This document shows, piece after piece, positions 18,744 to 27,696 of a stretch of DNA of 64,000 bases; positions within the stretch are counted from its first letter, which is position 1, and every line of letters starts with the position of its first letter. A model generated the notes under the pieces. It saw nothing but the letters and a program-made list of their open reading frames with translations, did no database searches and had not been told where the DNA came from. Source of the DNA: Desulfosarcina sp. BuS5 (GTDB taxonomy: Bacteria > Desulfobacterota > Desulfobacteria > Desulfobacterales > BuS5); the NCBI RefSeq assembly GCF_028752835.1, contig NZ_CP087952.1, positions 2,771,041 to 2,835,040 of the forward strand, given 5' to 3'. Both the position numbers and the translations under genes were made by a program.

Positions 18744-19841
18744 TTATCCCTTTTTATTATTTAGGAACAAGGATGAAATAACTTCCTCGAAATATCCTTT
18801 GATTCCCCATTCCAGGCTCTTGCCCTGAATGCCGTAAATTCCGTCTACCGGGTCGTAATACAGAATATTGTCTTTAACTGCCTGCCCCAGGAGATCCTTG
18901 CCGGTTCCTGCAAGTTCTGCAAGCTTGCGGATCGGTTGTTTTCTAAAATGACGCAAAAGGCAATTACGGGCTTCATCACCAAATGTCCAGTCAGCGATCA
19001 TAGACACCTTTTCCCGCTTGATTTTTGACACGATGGCATCCAGGGAATATTGAAACAAATCCTCAAGAATAGAATGAATTTCCCAGGCACTGCCGCCAAC
19101 CGTATCCCATATTGTCTCTATCTGCTGTTTATCAAGAGTATATTCCTGAACCTGATTATATTTTTTTATATCCCGAAGCCAGGCAAAGGCGTCCTCTTTT
19201 TCAAGATAATCCAGTTTCATAAATTTACTGGTCTTGCGGAGCTTGCTGTCCACATAAACCTGTTCGATGAAAAAGGCATCCGACGAAGCGATGATCACAT
19301 GGCATAGGTGACTTTCCTTGGTCATGGCCACGAAAAAATTCATTAATTCCACAATGAGCCTTTTCTGCTTGTCCGGCAGATAGAGGCCATCAAGTTTATG
19401 GAATTCATCGATAATGACCACTGGCTGAATACCCTTTTTGAGCAGACGCTGAAATTCCCGCTCCATGACCAAAAAAGGATCTTCCTGACGTTTTTTAAGC
19501 ATCTTCTCGGTAAAAGCGTCAAGCTTGAAAAGACCAAAAAGGCTGTACTTCCTCCGGGTACCGGTTTTCAGGCCATTTCCCGAGCTGCTTGATTTAAAAA
19601 AGGCATCGATAAAATCATCAGACGTGGTCAAAAAAATCTTGCGGAGGTTGAGAAAGTTGATCTTATACCCCTTTTCGGCCTCCATGTGCTCGAACAGTCG
19701 ATACATCAGGGTAGTTTTGCCGGACGATTTGGGACCGTATAGAAAAAGGATGGAGTTGGGCCGCCCTTCCAGATAATTTCGCAACTCGGCCATCTCTCTC
19801 TCCCTGTTTATGAAAGTTATATCTATCTTAAACTGTGTCAT
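18744..19841 (-). CDS. Archaeal-type P-loop ATPase, paralogue 1
   Basis: 365 residues. Walker A is LYGPKSSGKTTLMYR at about 34-48 and Walker B is PVVIIDEFHKLDG. Then comes a sensor-like segment (HVIIASSDAFFIEQVY) and a C-terminal winged-helix region (RKLAELAGTGKDLLGQAVK). This is the ATPase family common in archaea and in some bacteria, often in mobile islands, with no settled function. It is about 95 per cent identical to the next gene upstream, so it arose by a recent tandem duplication. The C-termini differ in the last dozen residues. Confidence 0.8.
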   Translation of the reverse strand: MTQFKIDITFINREREMAELRNYLEGRPNSILFLYGPKSSGKTTLMYRLFEHMEAEKGYKINFLNLRKIFLTTSDDFIDAFFKSSSSGNGLKTGTRRKYSLFGLFKLDAFTEKMLKKRQEDPFLVMEREFQRLLKKGIQPVVIIDEFHKLDGLYLPDKQKRLIVELMNFFVAMTKESHLCHVIIASSDAFFIEQVYVDSKLRKTSKFMKLDYLEKEDAFAWLRDIKKYNQVQEYTLDKQQIETIWDTVGGSAWEIHSILEDLFQYSLDAIVSKIKREKVSMIADWTFGDEARNCLLRHFRKQPIRKLAELAGTGKDLLGQAVKDNILYYDPVDGIYGIQGKSLEWGIKGYFEEVISSLFLNNKKG

Positions 19842-19893
19842 CTTGATTTTCCCTATTCATTAAACCAACAGCGTCAAAGCTCGCATTGGATGT

Positions 19894-20970
19894 TCAGTCG
19901 GTTTTTTCCGTCTCCTCGAAATATCCTTTGATTCCCCATTCCAGGCTCTTGCCCTGAATGCCGTAAATTCCGTCTACCGGGTCGTAATACAGAATATTGT
20001 CCTTGACTGCCTGCCCCAGGAGATCCTTGCCGGTTCCTGCAAGTTCTGCAAGCTTGCGGATCGGTTGTTTTCTAAAATGACGCAAAAGGCAATTACGGGC
20101 TTCATCACCAAATGTCCAGTCGGCGATCATAGACACCTTTTCCCGCTTGATTTTTGAGGCTATGGCATCCAGGGAATACAGCAATAGTTTTCTTAGAATA
20201 TAATAAATTTCCCAGGCACTGCCCCCAACCGTATCCCATATTGTCTCTATCTGCTTCTCATCAAGAGTGTACTCCTGAACCTGGTTGTATTTTTTTATAT
20301 CCCGAAGCCAGACAAGGACATCCTCCTTCTCAAGATAATCCAGTTTCATAAACTCACTTGTCTTGCGGAGCTTGCTGTTTACATAGACCTGTTCGATGAA
20401 AAAAGCATCCGACGAAGCGATGATCACATGGCATAGGTGACTTTCCTTGGTCATGGCCACGAAAAAATTCATTAATTCCACCATGAGCCTTTTCTGCTTG
20501 TCCGGCAGATAGAGGCCATCAAGTTTATGGAATTCATCGATAATGACCACTGGCTGAATACCCTTTTTGAGCAGACGCTGAAATTCCCGTTTTATAACCG
20601 GAAAGGGGTCTTCCTGACGTTTCTTAAGCATCTTCTCGGTAAAAGCGTCAAGCTTGAATAGGCCGAATAGGCTGTACTGCCTCCGGGTACCGGTTTTCAG
20701 GCCATTTCCCGAGCTGCTTGATTTAAAAAAGGCATCAATAAAATCATCATACGTGGTCAAAAAAACCTCACGCAGGTTGAGAAAATTGATCTTATACTTC
20801 TTTTCGGCCTCCATTTGCTCGAACAGTCGATACATCAGGGTAGTTTTGCCGGACGACTTGGGACCGTACAAAAAAAGAATGGCGTTGGGTTGGCCTTCCA
20901 GATAATTTCGCAACTCGGTCATCTCTCTCTCCCTGTTTATGAAAGAAATATCTATCTTAAATTGAATCAT
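19894..20970 (-). CDS. Archaeal-type P-loop ATPase, paralogue 2
   Basis: 358 residues with the same layout as paralogue 1: Walker A from residue 34, IIDEFHKLDG, and the same C-terminal winged helix. Differences cluster around residues 80-125 and 225-270, including IYYILRKLLLYSLDAI in place of IHSILEDLFQYSLDAI. The spacing to its twin is 52 bases. The tandem copies may form a hetero-oligomer or simply be an unresolved duplication. Confidence 0.8.
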   Translation of the reverse strand: MIQFKIDISFINREREMTELRNYLEGQPNAILFLYGPKSSGKTTLMYRLFEQMEAEKKYKINFLNLREVFLTTYDDFIDAFFKSSSSGNGLKTGTRRQYSLFGLFKLDAFTEKMLKKRQEDPFPVIKREFQRLLKKGIQPVVIIDEFHKLDGLYLPDKQKRLMVELMNFFVAMTKESHLCHVIIASSDAFFIEQVYVNSKLRKTSEFMKLDYLEKEDVLVWLRDIKKYNQVQEYTLDEKQIETIWDTVGGSAWEIYYILRKLLLYSLDAIASKIKREKVSMIADWTFGDEARNCLLRHFRKQPIRKLAELAGTGKDLLGQAVKDNILYYDPVDGIYGIQGKSLEWGIKGYFEETEKTD

Positions 20971-21009
20971 CCCGGTTTCCCCTATTCTTTAACAGAATTA
21001 CATCAAAAT

Positions 21010-21345
21010 TCAGCACGCCGTCAGATAAGAAGATAGATGTTTTGCTATTTGAGTTGAATCGTTTTCGCTTAAATGCCCAATTTTTTTTTGCATCAACCTG
21101 TTATCAAGCGTGAAAAACTTAAAACGGATCAGACATGGAAGTCTTAATCCGGCATCTGTATAATCGCTAATTTGGAAGTCTCCCGGCCATGCCGGCTCTT
21201 TTTTAGTAGTTATCATAGCAAGAATTGTGTGGTTGCTTTTGTTAAATTCTTTGTTGCTGAGTACAACCGCAGGGCGTTTTTTCGTTTTAGGTCTGTCAAT
21301 AAATGGAAAAAGGACTGTAACCACATCATATCGACTACAAATCAT
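21010..21345 (-). CDS. PemK/MazF-family toxin
   Basis: 111 residues from the ATG at 21345 (MICSRYDVVTVLFPFIDR). A longer frame upstream overlaps the antitoxin deeply and is unlikely. KTKKRPAVVLSNKEFNK and the beta-rich body fit the PemK-like endoribonuclease fold. The start overlaps the AbrB-type antitoxin by 11 bases. Confidence 0.82.
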   Translation of the reverse strand: MICSRYDVVTVLFPFIDRPKTKKRPAVVLSNKEFNKSNHTILAMITTKKEPAWPGDFQISDYTDAGLRLPCLIRFKFFTLDNRLMQKKIGHLSENDSTQIAKHLSSYLTAC

Positions 21346-21571
21346 TGAAGGCCTCTTCATCTTCAGGGCTGTTCCACTCTTCAAGGGTTTTTGACACCGC
21401 TGCGTGGTAAGCTGCGTCAAACGGCTCGACCCTTTTAAGTTTTACACTTTTCCCCTGCAACTCGTAGGCTACCATATCGCCCGGTTCTATACCTATAGCC
21501 TTCCTTAGTTCCGCCGGTATGGTTACCTGCCCTTTTGTAGATAGTTTGCTCACATGTTGCATTCGGTTCAC
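21335..21571 (-). CDS. AbrB/SpoVT-type antitoxin
   Basis: 78 residues with a swapped-hairpin AbrB domain: VSKLSTKGQVTIPAELRKAI then GIEPGDMVAYELQGKSVKLKR. The C-terminus is acidic (EEWNSPEDEEAFNDL), as expected for toxin binding. It forms a pair with the PemK-like gene downstream and probably represses the operon. Confidence 0.88.
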   Translation of the reverse strand: MNRMQHVSKLSTKGQVTIPAELRKAIGIEPGDMVAYELQGKSVKLKRVEPFDAAYHAAVSKTLEEWNSPEDEEAFNDL

Positions 21572-21807
21572 CTCTTTAATTCCTAATCTTTACTCTTTAC
21601 GGTAAAGATATTCCCTGCGGCTTGTTTTGTCAACAGGAATGGTCCATCCCCGCAGGGTGATTGCATAAAAATTCGGCACATTTTTTGCCGAATATATCTT
21701 TTGTGCGACCATACAACAACCTATTGAAATTACAACAAATCTTTTCCGCAAACAAAAATTTTGATTTATAGTTTAATCATAGCGCAAACTTTTACCTTGG
21801 AGGCGTT

Positions 21808-22110
21808 ATGATTGATAAACCTGAAAAAAATGTTTTTGAAAAAAAATTTTGGACCGGTATCTTACCTCATTGAAGAAGCTCAGAAATCTATACAGGATGA
21901 TTCTGAAGCCTACACACTTTCCTTTACGGCGATGAAGGGAAAGGATTAATCAACCACACAATAAAGGGTTTAAACGCACACCATTCATCTGATTGCTTTC
22001 ATGTACCTCATGAAATTGAAAAAGGGACTTCTGGAGCCTTGGCCTCCGCTATAAAAAAAGCCGAAAAGGAATATGGGAACCGTTCACTTATCAGAAAAAA
22101 AGGTTACTAA
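21808..22110 (+). pseudogene. Transposase remnant with frameshifts
   Basis: A start with good GGAGG spacing opens a frame (MIDKPEKNVFEKKFWTG) that stops after about 20 codons. In another frame GDEGKGLINHTIKGLNAHHS then DCFHVPHEIEKGTSGALAS continues to a stop at 22110. The His-rich DCFHVPHE block is known to me from IS-encoded transposases. At least two frameshifts and a large deletion separate the pieces. 21572-21807 has no gene. Confidence 0.45.
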
Positions 22111-22128
22111 CCGTCTGTTTCCTCTTTG

Positions 22129-22243
22129 AGTGATATGATGTGGCATCCCCGGTGCCACTATTATTGCTATTCTTGCAATAGCCTTTCAGAGGATAATTGC
22201 AATTTATAGTCAACAATAAATAGGTATGGTGTCCCCCGAATTT
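22129..22243. repeat. RAYT-associated repeat, copy 1
   Basis: About 113 bp nearly identical to 37424-37537. It contains the palindrome GTGGCATCCCCGGTGCCAC and the motif GGTATGGTGTCCCCCGAAT, which in inverse is the sequence typically found beside REP-associated tyrosine transposases. The 22244-22404 stretch shows nothing else. Confidence 0.6.
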
Positions 22244-22404
22244 GCTCAATAGCCTTTGGCCCAAAAAATGCATCCCTGTTATTCGTTTTTGTTTCATCAA
22301 ATCACGATGGATTTTTATGGAATTTCAGTGCCTGAATAAAAACCTTATTAATCAATAATAAAACGAGGGGTTATTGTCTATTTATTTAAATGAAGTTTTA
22401 GGTG

Positions 22405-22690
22405 TTAAAGTAAAAACAGAACATTTTTAGAGCTAAAAGCTAATCGCTTTAAATCTTCGTTTAGAAAAAAGCTGGAAATAATTATTTTATCAACATGATA
22501 GTTTTCGTTCAGGCACTGCTGTTTAGGTGAAATGCTAAGACACAAATGTATGTGATTCGGCATGGCCTTCGAGTAATTCCACCCCTTTTTTTTACACAAT
22601 TCCCGAAGAATTCGGCAGACTCTCCGGCGCATTTTGCCGTAGAATACTTTCTGACGATACTTTGGAATAATTGAGGAGAATCTTATGTCT
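22405..22690 (-). pseudogene. IS200/IS605-type transposase (TnpA) fragment
   Basis: IPKYRQKVFYGKMRRRV, ILRELCKKKG and AMPNHIHLCLSISPK match the N-terminal half of Y1 transposases, including the HxH (here HIH) metal-binding motif. The catalytic tyrosine region is missing, and sequence after about 22515 is unrelated. Non-functional. Confidence 0.7.
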
Positions 22691-22969
22691 AAACTCACCC
22701 TGCTGGGACTGGCATTATGCCTGGGCGGTCTGCTGACGGTCGGATTTCAGAAACTGTCGACTCTGATGGGCACATTGAGTACGGGAGCCGTCCAAGAAGC
22801 AACTACCATAAAAAAACTGGTCGACCCTGATAATTTGAGCTGGATTAATAATATCTCGGTCGATTTCGTTAAAACCGCAGCAGACTATATTATAACAATG
22901 CCATTATATATTCTGCTGATCTGCCTTGGAGTAATCTGTTTAATGTCCAAATATTGTTTTAAGGATTAA
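22685..22969 (+). CDS. Small two-helix membrane protein of unknown function
   Basis: 94 residues with an AGGAG ribosome site upstream. Two hydrophobic segments (LTLLGLALCLGGLLTVGF and MPLYILLICLGVICLMSKY) flank a short soluble loop, so both ends probably face the same side of the inner membrane. No homologue recognised. It runs opposite to, and converges with, the protease gene at 22986. Confidence 0.55.
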   Translation: MSKLTLLGLALCLGGLLTVGFQKLSTLMGTLSTGAVQEATTIKKLVDPDNLSWINNISVDFVKTAADYIITMPLYILLICLGVICLMSKYCFKD

Positions 22970-22985
22970 ATCAAAAAGTGGAACT

Positions 22986-24452
22986 TCAACGTACAACTTT
23001 AAGCATCTTGCCTGGCACAGGTTTTCCTTTTGGATACTGATGATTTAATAAACGGAGTTGAGATTCCGCATACCCCGGCAAACGTGATTCTCGGGCAAGC
23101 TTTCTGTATGTGGTGGATGTTGTTGCGCGTTGTAGCTGAATGGTTAAAGGTTTTGCCAGAATAGCTTCCTTTTTGCTTAAAGGGTGAAAGCTTAAGGCTG
23201 TTTTCAGCATATTATCGTTTATATTATTTTGTAATTGCATATCTTTTGCAATGCCGATCAATATATATGCCCTGTCATTAAAATAAATAATAGAGACCCT
23301 GGCATAGCGCATCCCGACAGAGGACTTAATCTCTGCAAAAGCAGTATATCCGTTCAGCCCTGCCGGCTTTATATTTTTTCCGTTGGTGAGTTGTTTAAAA
23401 CCTAGTCTTTCTGTTAAAAACTCCCTGGGAGTAATAAGCTTGTTTATATCCTGCAAGGTAAGGAGAGCACTGGCCTTCCCTTTTGGAGCAAATCCCTGCA
23501 GGCTGTCGGGACGATTTTTAAGAATCCATCCCTCTGGGAAGTAAACGGCAAATCCAAGTTCCCTGTGGTAAAATTTATTTTTCCGTCTAATCCCTTCTGC
23601 AGCGCTGTCCCCGAAGGTAAGCCCTGACAGCATGGCAAGAAAATTATTATCGTCCTTCAAATGATTTTTCCGCGAAAAAAGCAGTCTTTTGTTGTTTATA
23701 ACATTCTGCAGCCGGGTGTCATTATCGGGATGCGAAGCGAACAGGCCATGATAAGTCTGAATCTTCCGGCCTTCGGATTTGGCAATCTCACTGCTGAATT
23801 CAGCCTGACTTTTTAGAATCTTTAAGACATCTATCATTGCATGAGGATCATAACCGGCCCTGGCCAGATATTCGGCCCCAAGCCCGTCCGCCTCAAGTTC
23901 ATGCTCTCTGCCGTATCCGCTTAAAAAAGCACCGCTTAACAGACCGTATAGATTGGAAGCAGCCTGATTGCGCAATTCAGGCACAAGAATCTGGCCTATT
24001 GTCATACCTATATTTCCCGCAGTGGCTGCTGTTTGCTGACGCACACCATGCCTGGCCGTAACATGGCCGATTTCATGCCCAAGTACCGCTGCAAGTTCCG
24101 CCTCAGTATTCATGTAAGCCAGGAGCCCCCTGGTAATGTAAATATACCCACCCGGCAAGGCAAACGCATTAATATCAGTGGAGTCTAAAACTGTAAAGCG
24201 GTACACAAGTCCCGGCCTGTGGCTGAAAGACGCCAATTTTTTCCCTACTTGAGACACATATGCCTGTAAAGCAGGATCATGATACTTACCGTACTGTTTG
24301 AGAATTTTAGGGTGATATTGCCTGCCGATGGAAATCTCTTCAGCTTCGCTCATCAAAACAAAATCGCGATCTCCAGTTACAGGATTAACTGCACACCCAC
24401 AAAAAACCAACAGTATGAAAAGCATATATATATATTTAATAAATCGTTTCAT
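22986..24452 (-). CDS. M48-family periplasmic metalloprotease, lipoprotein (BepA/YfgC-like)
   Basis: 488 residues. The N-terminus has a lipobox-type signal (LVFCGC with the Cys at about 20) and the family opening GDRDFVLMSEAEEISIGRQ. The zinc motif HEIGH is near residue 125, with the third ligand in HELEADGLGAEYLARAGYD. The 230 residues after the peptidase domain are variable and contain no recognised TPR. Relatives degrade or help assemble outer-membrane proteins. The ATG overlaps the stop of the inositol-phosphatase gene by four bases, so the genes are co-expressed. Confidence 0.9.
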   Translation of the reverse strand: MKRFIKYIYMLFILLVFCGCAVNPVTGDRDFVLMSEAEEISIGRQYHPKILKQYGKYHDPALQAYVSQVGKKLASFSHRPGLVYRFTVLDSTDINAFALPGGYIYITRGLLAYMNTEAELAAVLGHEIGHVTARHGVRQQTAATAGNIGMTIGQILVPELRNQAASNLYGLLSGAFLSGYGREHELEADGLGAEYLARAGYDPHAMIDVLKILKSQAEFSSEIAKSEGRKIQTYHGLFASHPDNDTRLQNVINNKRLLFSRKNHLKDDNNFLAMLSGLTFGDSAAEGIRRKNKFYHRELGFAVYFPEGWILKNRPDSLQGFAPKGKASALLTLQDINKLITPREFLTERLGFKQLTNGKNIKPAGLNGYTAFAEIKSSVGMRYARVSIIYFNDRAYILIGIAKDMQLQNNINDNMLKTALSFHPLSKKEAILAKPLTIQLQRATTSTTYRKLARESRLPGYAESQLRLLNHQYPKGKPVPGKMLKVVR

Positions 24453-25255
24453 TTGCTAAACTTATCGGCGCAAGGCGCAGAAGGGAAAACCTGCTTTATG
24501 ATCTCGCCCATCTCTTTATGTATCTTGCCATTTGAGGCGATTATATATGGATTGTTCAGATATTGAAATCCACCCCAGAAATTTGTTACTATTCCACCGG
24601 CCTCTTCTATAATTATTGCACCTGCCGCCACATCCCATGGTTTAAGGCCGATTTCCCAGAACCCATCGAATCTGCCCGCTGCAACATAGGCAAGATCTAT
24701 GGCAGCGGTGCCTATCCTTCTTGCCCCTATGCATTTTTGAAAAATATTTTTAAAAACTTCAAGATAATCAGATAACAATTCCTTGTTTTTAAAAGGAAAC
24801 CCGGTAGCGATAAAACTTTCTTCAAGTATTGAAGTCCCGGATACTGAAATGGATCGGCCATTAAAAAAAGCCCCTTCACCCTTACTCGCCCAGAAAATTT
24901 CATCGGACAAAGGACTATAAATAACGCCCGCGATCAAACTATTTTTATACTCCAGAGCAATAGAAACGGCAAAAACAGGAATAGAGTGAAGATAATTAGT
25001 TGTTCCGTCAAGGGGATCAATAATCCAGCGATAAGGGTTGTCGTTTTCAAAAGCGCCGCCCTCTTCGGCCAGAATTGCATGGTCAGGAAATGCCGACCTG
25101 ATAATCTTTATAATAGTCTCTTCAGATTTCTCGTCAACAAAGCTGATAAAATCATTACGTGCTTTTTTCCGAACAGCCGACTGTGGAACATTGCCAAAAT
25201 GTTTTAATAAAATTTTTCCGGCTTCACGTGCCGCTTTTTTTGCTTTTTCTATCAT
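24449..25255 (-). CDS. suhB: Inositol monophosphatase family protein
   Basis: 268 residues. The three metal-binding motifs are present: GGAFENDNPYRWIIDPLDGT with the DPLDGTTNY signature, and WDVAAGAIIIEEAGG near the C-terminus. It dephosphorylates inositol-1-phosphate or related sugar phosphates. SuhB homologues also act in rRNA antitermination. It is complete and lies between the universal stress protein and the protease in a tight minus-strand operon (five-base gap and four-base overlap). Confidence 0.9.
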   Translation of the reverse strand: MIEKAKKAAREAGKILLKHFGNVPQSAVRKKARNDFISFVDEKSEETIIKIIRSAFPDHAILAEEGGAFENDNPYRWIIDPLDGTTNYLHSIPVFAVSIALEYKNSLIAGVIYSPLSDEIFWASKGEGAFFNGRSISVSGTSILEESFIATGFPFKNKELLSDYLEVFKNIFQKCIGARRIGTAAIDLAYVAAGRFDGFWEIGLKPWDVAAGAIIIEEAGGIVTNFWGGFQYLNNPYIIASNGKIHKEMGEIIKQVFPSAPCADKFSK

Positions 25256-25260
25256 AATCC

Positions 25261-25731
25261 CTAATTTATTATCATAACCGAGACACCCTTTACCGAATGG
25301 AGTACTTTTTGTGAAACACTTCCGATGAGGAACTCCTTGATTCCGGAAAGACCTCTTCTTCCCAGTATCACCACATCATAACCGGTTTGAGCCTCAGCGA
25401 TCAGATCTCTTGCAATGCCTATTTTTTTGTTTTCAACTTTCAGTTTAATGTTTTTTTTGTCAAAACCGGCCGTTATAAGTTTTTGTTCAGCTTTTTTCAT
25501 TGCTTCCTTAATAAGTTCCTTTTTTTTATCTTCAAGGATACAAAAAGAACTCTTTTGAGATAAAAAGTAAGGGGTCAATTCCGGGCTGTTTATAGCGCAT
25601 AAAACAGCAGAATCAGGAAGCACATTAAAGAGTGTTATTTTGTGATCCGCAGTGAAATATTTTGTAATAAACTCCACCGCCCTCATGGCGTTTTCCGAAT
25701 CATCAAATGCTACCAGCAGTCTATTATTCAT
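25261..25731 (-). CDS. Universal stress protein (UspA family)
   Basis: 156 residues. The N-terminus LLVAFDDSENAMRAVEF and the ATP-binding block GRRGLSGIKEFLIGSVSQK (G-2x-G-9x-G-S) define a nucleotide-binding Usp. Probably first gene of the operon with suhB and the M48 protease. The upstream 25732-25906 region is AT-rich and should hold the promoter. Confidence 0.92.
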   Translation of the reverse strand: MNNRLLVAFDDSENAMRAVEFITKYFTADHKITLFNVLPDSAVLCAINSPELTPYFLSQKSSFCILEDKKKELIKEAMKKAEQKLITAGFDKKNIKLKVENKKIGIARDLIAEAQTGYDVVILGRRGLSGIKEFLIGSVSQKVLHSVKGVSVMIIN

Positions 25732-25906
25732 AATTACCCTCCTTTTTAAAAGTCTAATTCCTAATTCATAAATATTTTTTACTTTACAACCTCCAGAAAA
25801 CTATCCGCTCACAAAATAATATGTTTTGCAATAATTCCATACAGCACCTAATCTCTTTTAAATATAAAAAAGGTTTAATACAATACTTTTTTGGCAAATA
25901 CCCTGC

Positions 25907-26020
25907 TATAGATTGTCAAATAATTACCCAATTTTAAAATTTGGCACAAGGATAGAGGTAAAAATCTTGAAAAGGCGTACTGGTAGTACGTCGACCGAAG
26001 GTTTTGACCGATAATCTATA
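25907..26020 (-). repeat. Palindromic repeat family P1
   Basis: Outer arms TATAGATTGTCAAATAATTA and (inverse) TATAGATTATCGGTC enclose a variable centre with the small hairpin GTACT-ACC-AGTAC. The conserved linker is CTTGTGCCAAATT. It lies between divergent genes. Confidence 0.65.
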
Positions 26021-26067
26021 AAGGAATTCCGGCGCAAAACTTGTACCTTATACTGAGGGGGTGTAAA

Positions 26068-26577
26068 ATGAAAATAATAAAGGTTTTAAACCCTTATGAT
26101 CAATATCTAATCGAGGAACTTGACAAAACAAGTGAAGGTGAGACATTATCAATACTGGATGAATCCTACAGCCTGTACAAAGATCGTTCTGCATGGCTTC
26201 CCCCTATCAGCGCATAAAAATATTTAAAAAGGCGGTTGAATTAATAAAAAAACGTTCTCCGGAACTGGCAAAAACGGCTGCCTTGGAGGGTGGTAAACCT
26301 GTTGTTGATTCAAAAATAGAGATTGACCGCGCCGTCAACGGAATTAAAGTGGCAATTCAGGATGTCCTGTCATTGTAAAACCATCATCCGCAACACCCCT
26401 TTCTTGCAGAAAGCTGGTAAATATTCTTTACCAGGCCGGCCTTCCTGAAGCGTGGTGTGGACTGGATGCCTTTTGGCGGAAACAAAGAGTCAGGACTTGG
26501 TGTGGAAGGCATCGGCCCTGCCATGCATGAAATGAGCATCGAGAAGTTGATGGTAATTAACGACCTTACATATGGAT
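26068..26577 (+). pseudogene. Aldehyde dehydrogenase remnant
   Basis: The N-terminal 100 codons match an ALDH (opening MKIIKVLNPYDQYLIEELD, later RIKIFKKAVELIKKRSPELA and EGGKPVVDSKIEIDRAVNG) but are broken by a frameshift near 26200. After a large internal deletion the true C-terminus follows: VDWMPFGGNKESGLGVEGIG then MHEMSIEKLMVIN, ending at 26577. The catalytic Cys and Glu regions are gone. Non-functional NAD-dependent dehydrogenase. Confidence 0.85.
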
Positions 26578-26635
26578 AATAGTAACTTATACTTGTTAAA
26601 GTATAAATATTCTGTTATCGAATCGAAAAACAGAT

Positions 26636-27676
26636 ATGATTAAGAGAAAGCAAAACATAATAATTTTCTGCCCAAACTGGGTCGGCGATGTTGTCATGGC
26701 CATACCCTTTTTCGATTCTATCCGCAGCAATTATCCGAATGCAACAATTACCGGTGTTGTAAGAAAATATGTCAAAGGCGTAATAGAAGACGGGCCCTGG
26801 TTTGATCATTTAATCCCCTGCAATGATAAAACAATTGCAGGTTTTTTTAAACTTTTGATAGAAATACGCAGCATCAAACCGGACATTACCATACTTCTGC
26901 CAAACTCCTTCAGATCTGCCTTGCTTGCCAGACTCGGCTTCTCCAAAAAAGTATTAGGATACCGTCGGGGAGGCAGGTCCCTGTTGTTGACCGGCGGTCC
27001 CGCACCGGTGTCTGATAAAAACGGATACCTGCCCATGCCCATGCAGGACTATTATATGAAAATTTGCAAATGGCTGGGGCTGGATATTTCTGCTGCCGTA
27101 AGACCCGCTCTCTTTATTTCAGAGACATTGAAAAAAAAAGGAGAACGACTTTTTGTAAAATATGGGATAAAACAAAAAGACATGCTCATCGGCATAAATC
27201 CCGGGGCAAAATTCGGTTCCTCCAAATGCTGGCCTCCCGTTTATTTTGCAAGGCTGGCTGAACTCCTCTCAGAAGAGTGGAACTGCAAAATTTTATTATT
27301 TGCAGGTCCGGGAGAGGATATCATAGCCGAAACCATAATAAAGGAGTCTTCGGCAAAAATAATAAATACAGGACCGGACAAGGTCGATCTTGCCCTTCTG
27401 AAATATCTCATACAGGGTTGCTCGCTTCTGATTACAAATGACACAGGGCCGAGGCATTATGCCGTAGCGCTTGATGTGCCTGTACTTGTGATCATGGGGC
27501 CCACCGATCACAGATATACAAATACCAATCTCGAAAAAACTGTTGTTTTGAGAAAAGAACTGGACTGCTCTCCATGCCATAAACCGGTTTGTCCAAAAGG
27601 GCATGAATGTATGCTGCTCATAAGCCCCGAGGATGTATTTCAAGCAGCCAAACAATTAATGAACCGTCAAAAATAA
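26636..27676 (+). CDS. waaF: Lipopolysaccharide heptosyltransferase II
   Basis: 346 residues, GT9 family. It transfers the second L-glycero-D-manno-heptose to the inner LPS core in the cytoplasm. Signatures are FCPNWVGDVVMAIPFFDSI at the N-terminus, INPGAKFGSSKCWPP opening the donor-binding lobe, and TNDTGPRHYAVALDVPV near residue 265. The late Cys-rich stretch LDCSPCHKPVCPKGHECM is common to this WaaF subtype. A second GT9-like gene follows almost immediately. Confidence 0.93.
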   Translation: MIKRKQNIIIFCPNWVGDVVMAIPFFDSIRSNYPNATITGVVRKYVKGVIEDGPWFDHLIPCNDKTIAGFFKLLIEIRSIKPDITILLPNSFRSALLARLGFSKKVLGYRRGGRSLLLTGGPAPVSDKNGYLPMPMQDYYMKICKWLGLDISAAVRPALFISETLKKKGERLFVKYGIKQKDMLIGINPGAKFGSSKCWPPVYFARLAELLSEEWNCKILLFAGPGEDIIAETIIKESSAKIINTGPDKVDLALLKYLIQGCSLLITNDTGPRHYAVALDVPVLVIMGPTDHRYTNTNLEKTVVLRKELDCSPCHKPVCPKGHECMLLISPEDVFQAAKQLMNRQK

Positions 27677-27696
27677 TCAATTCACAATTTCAAACT

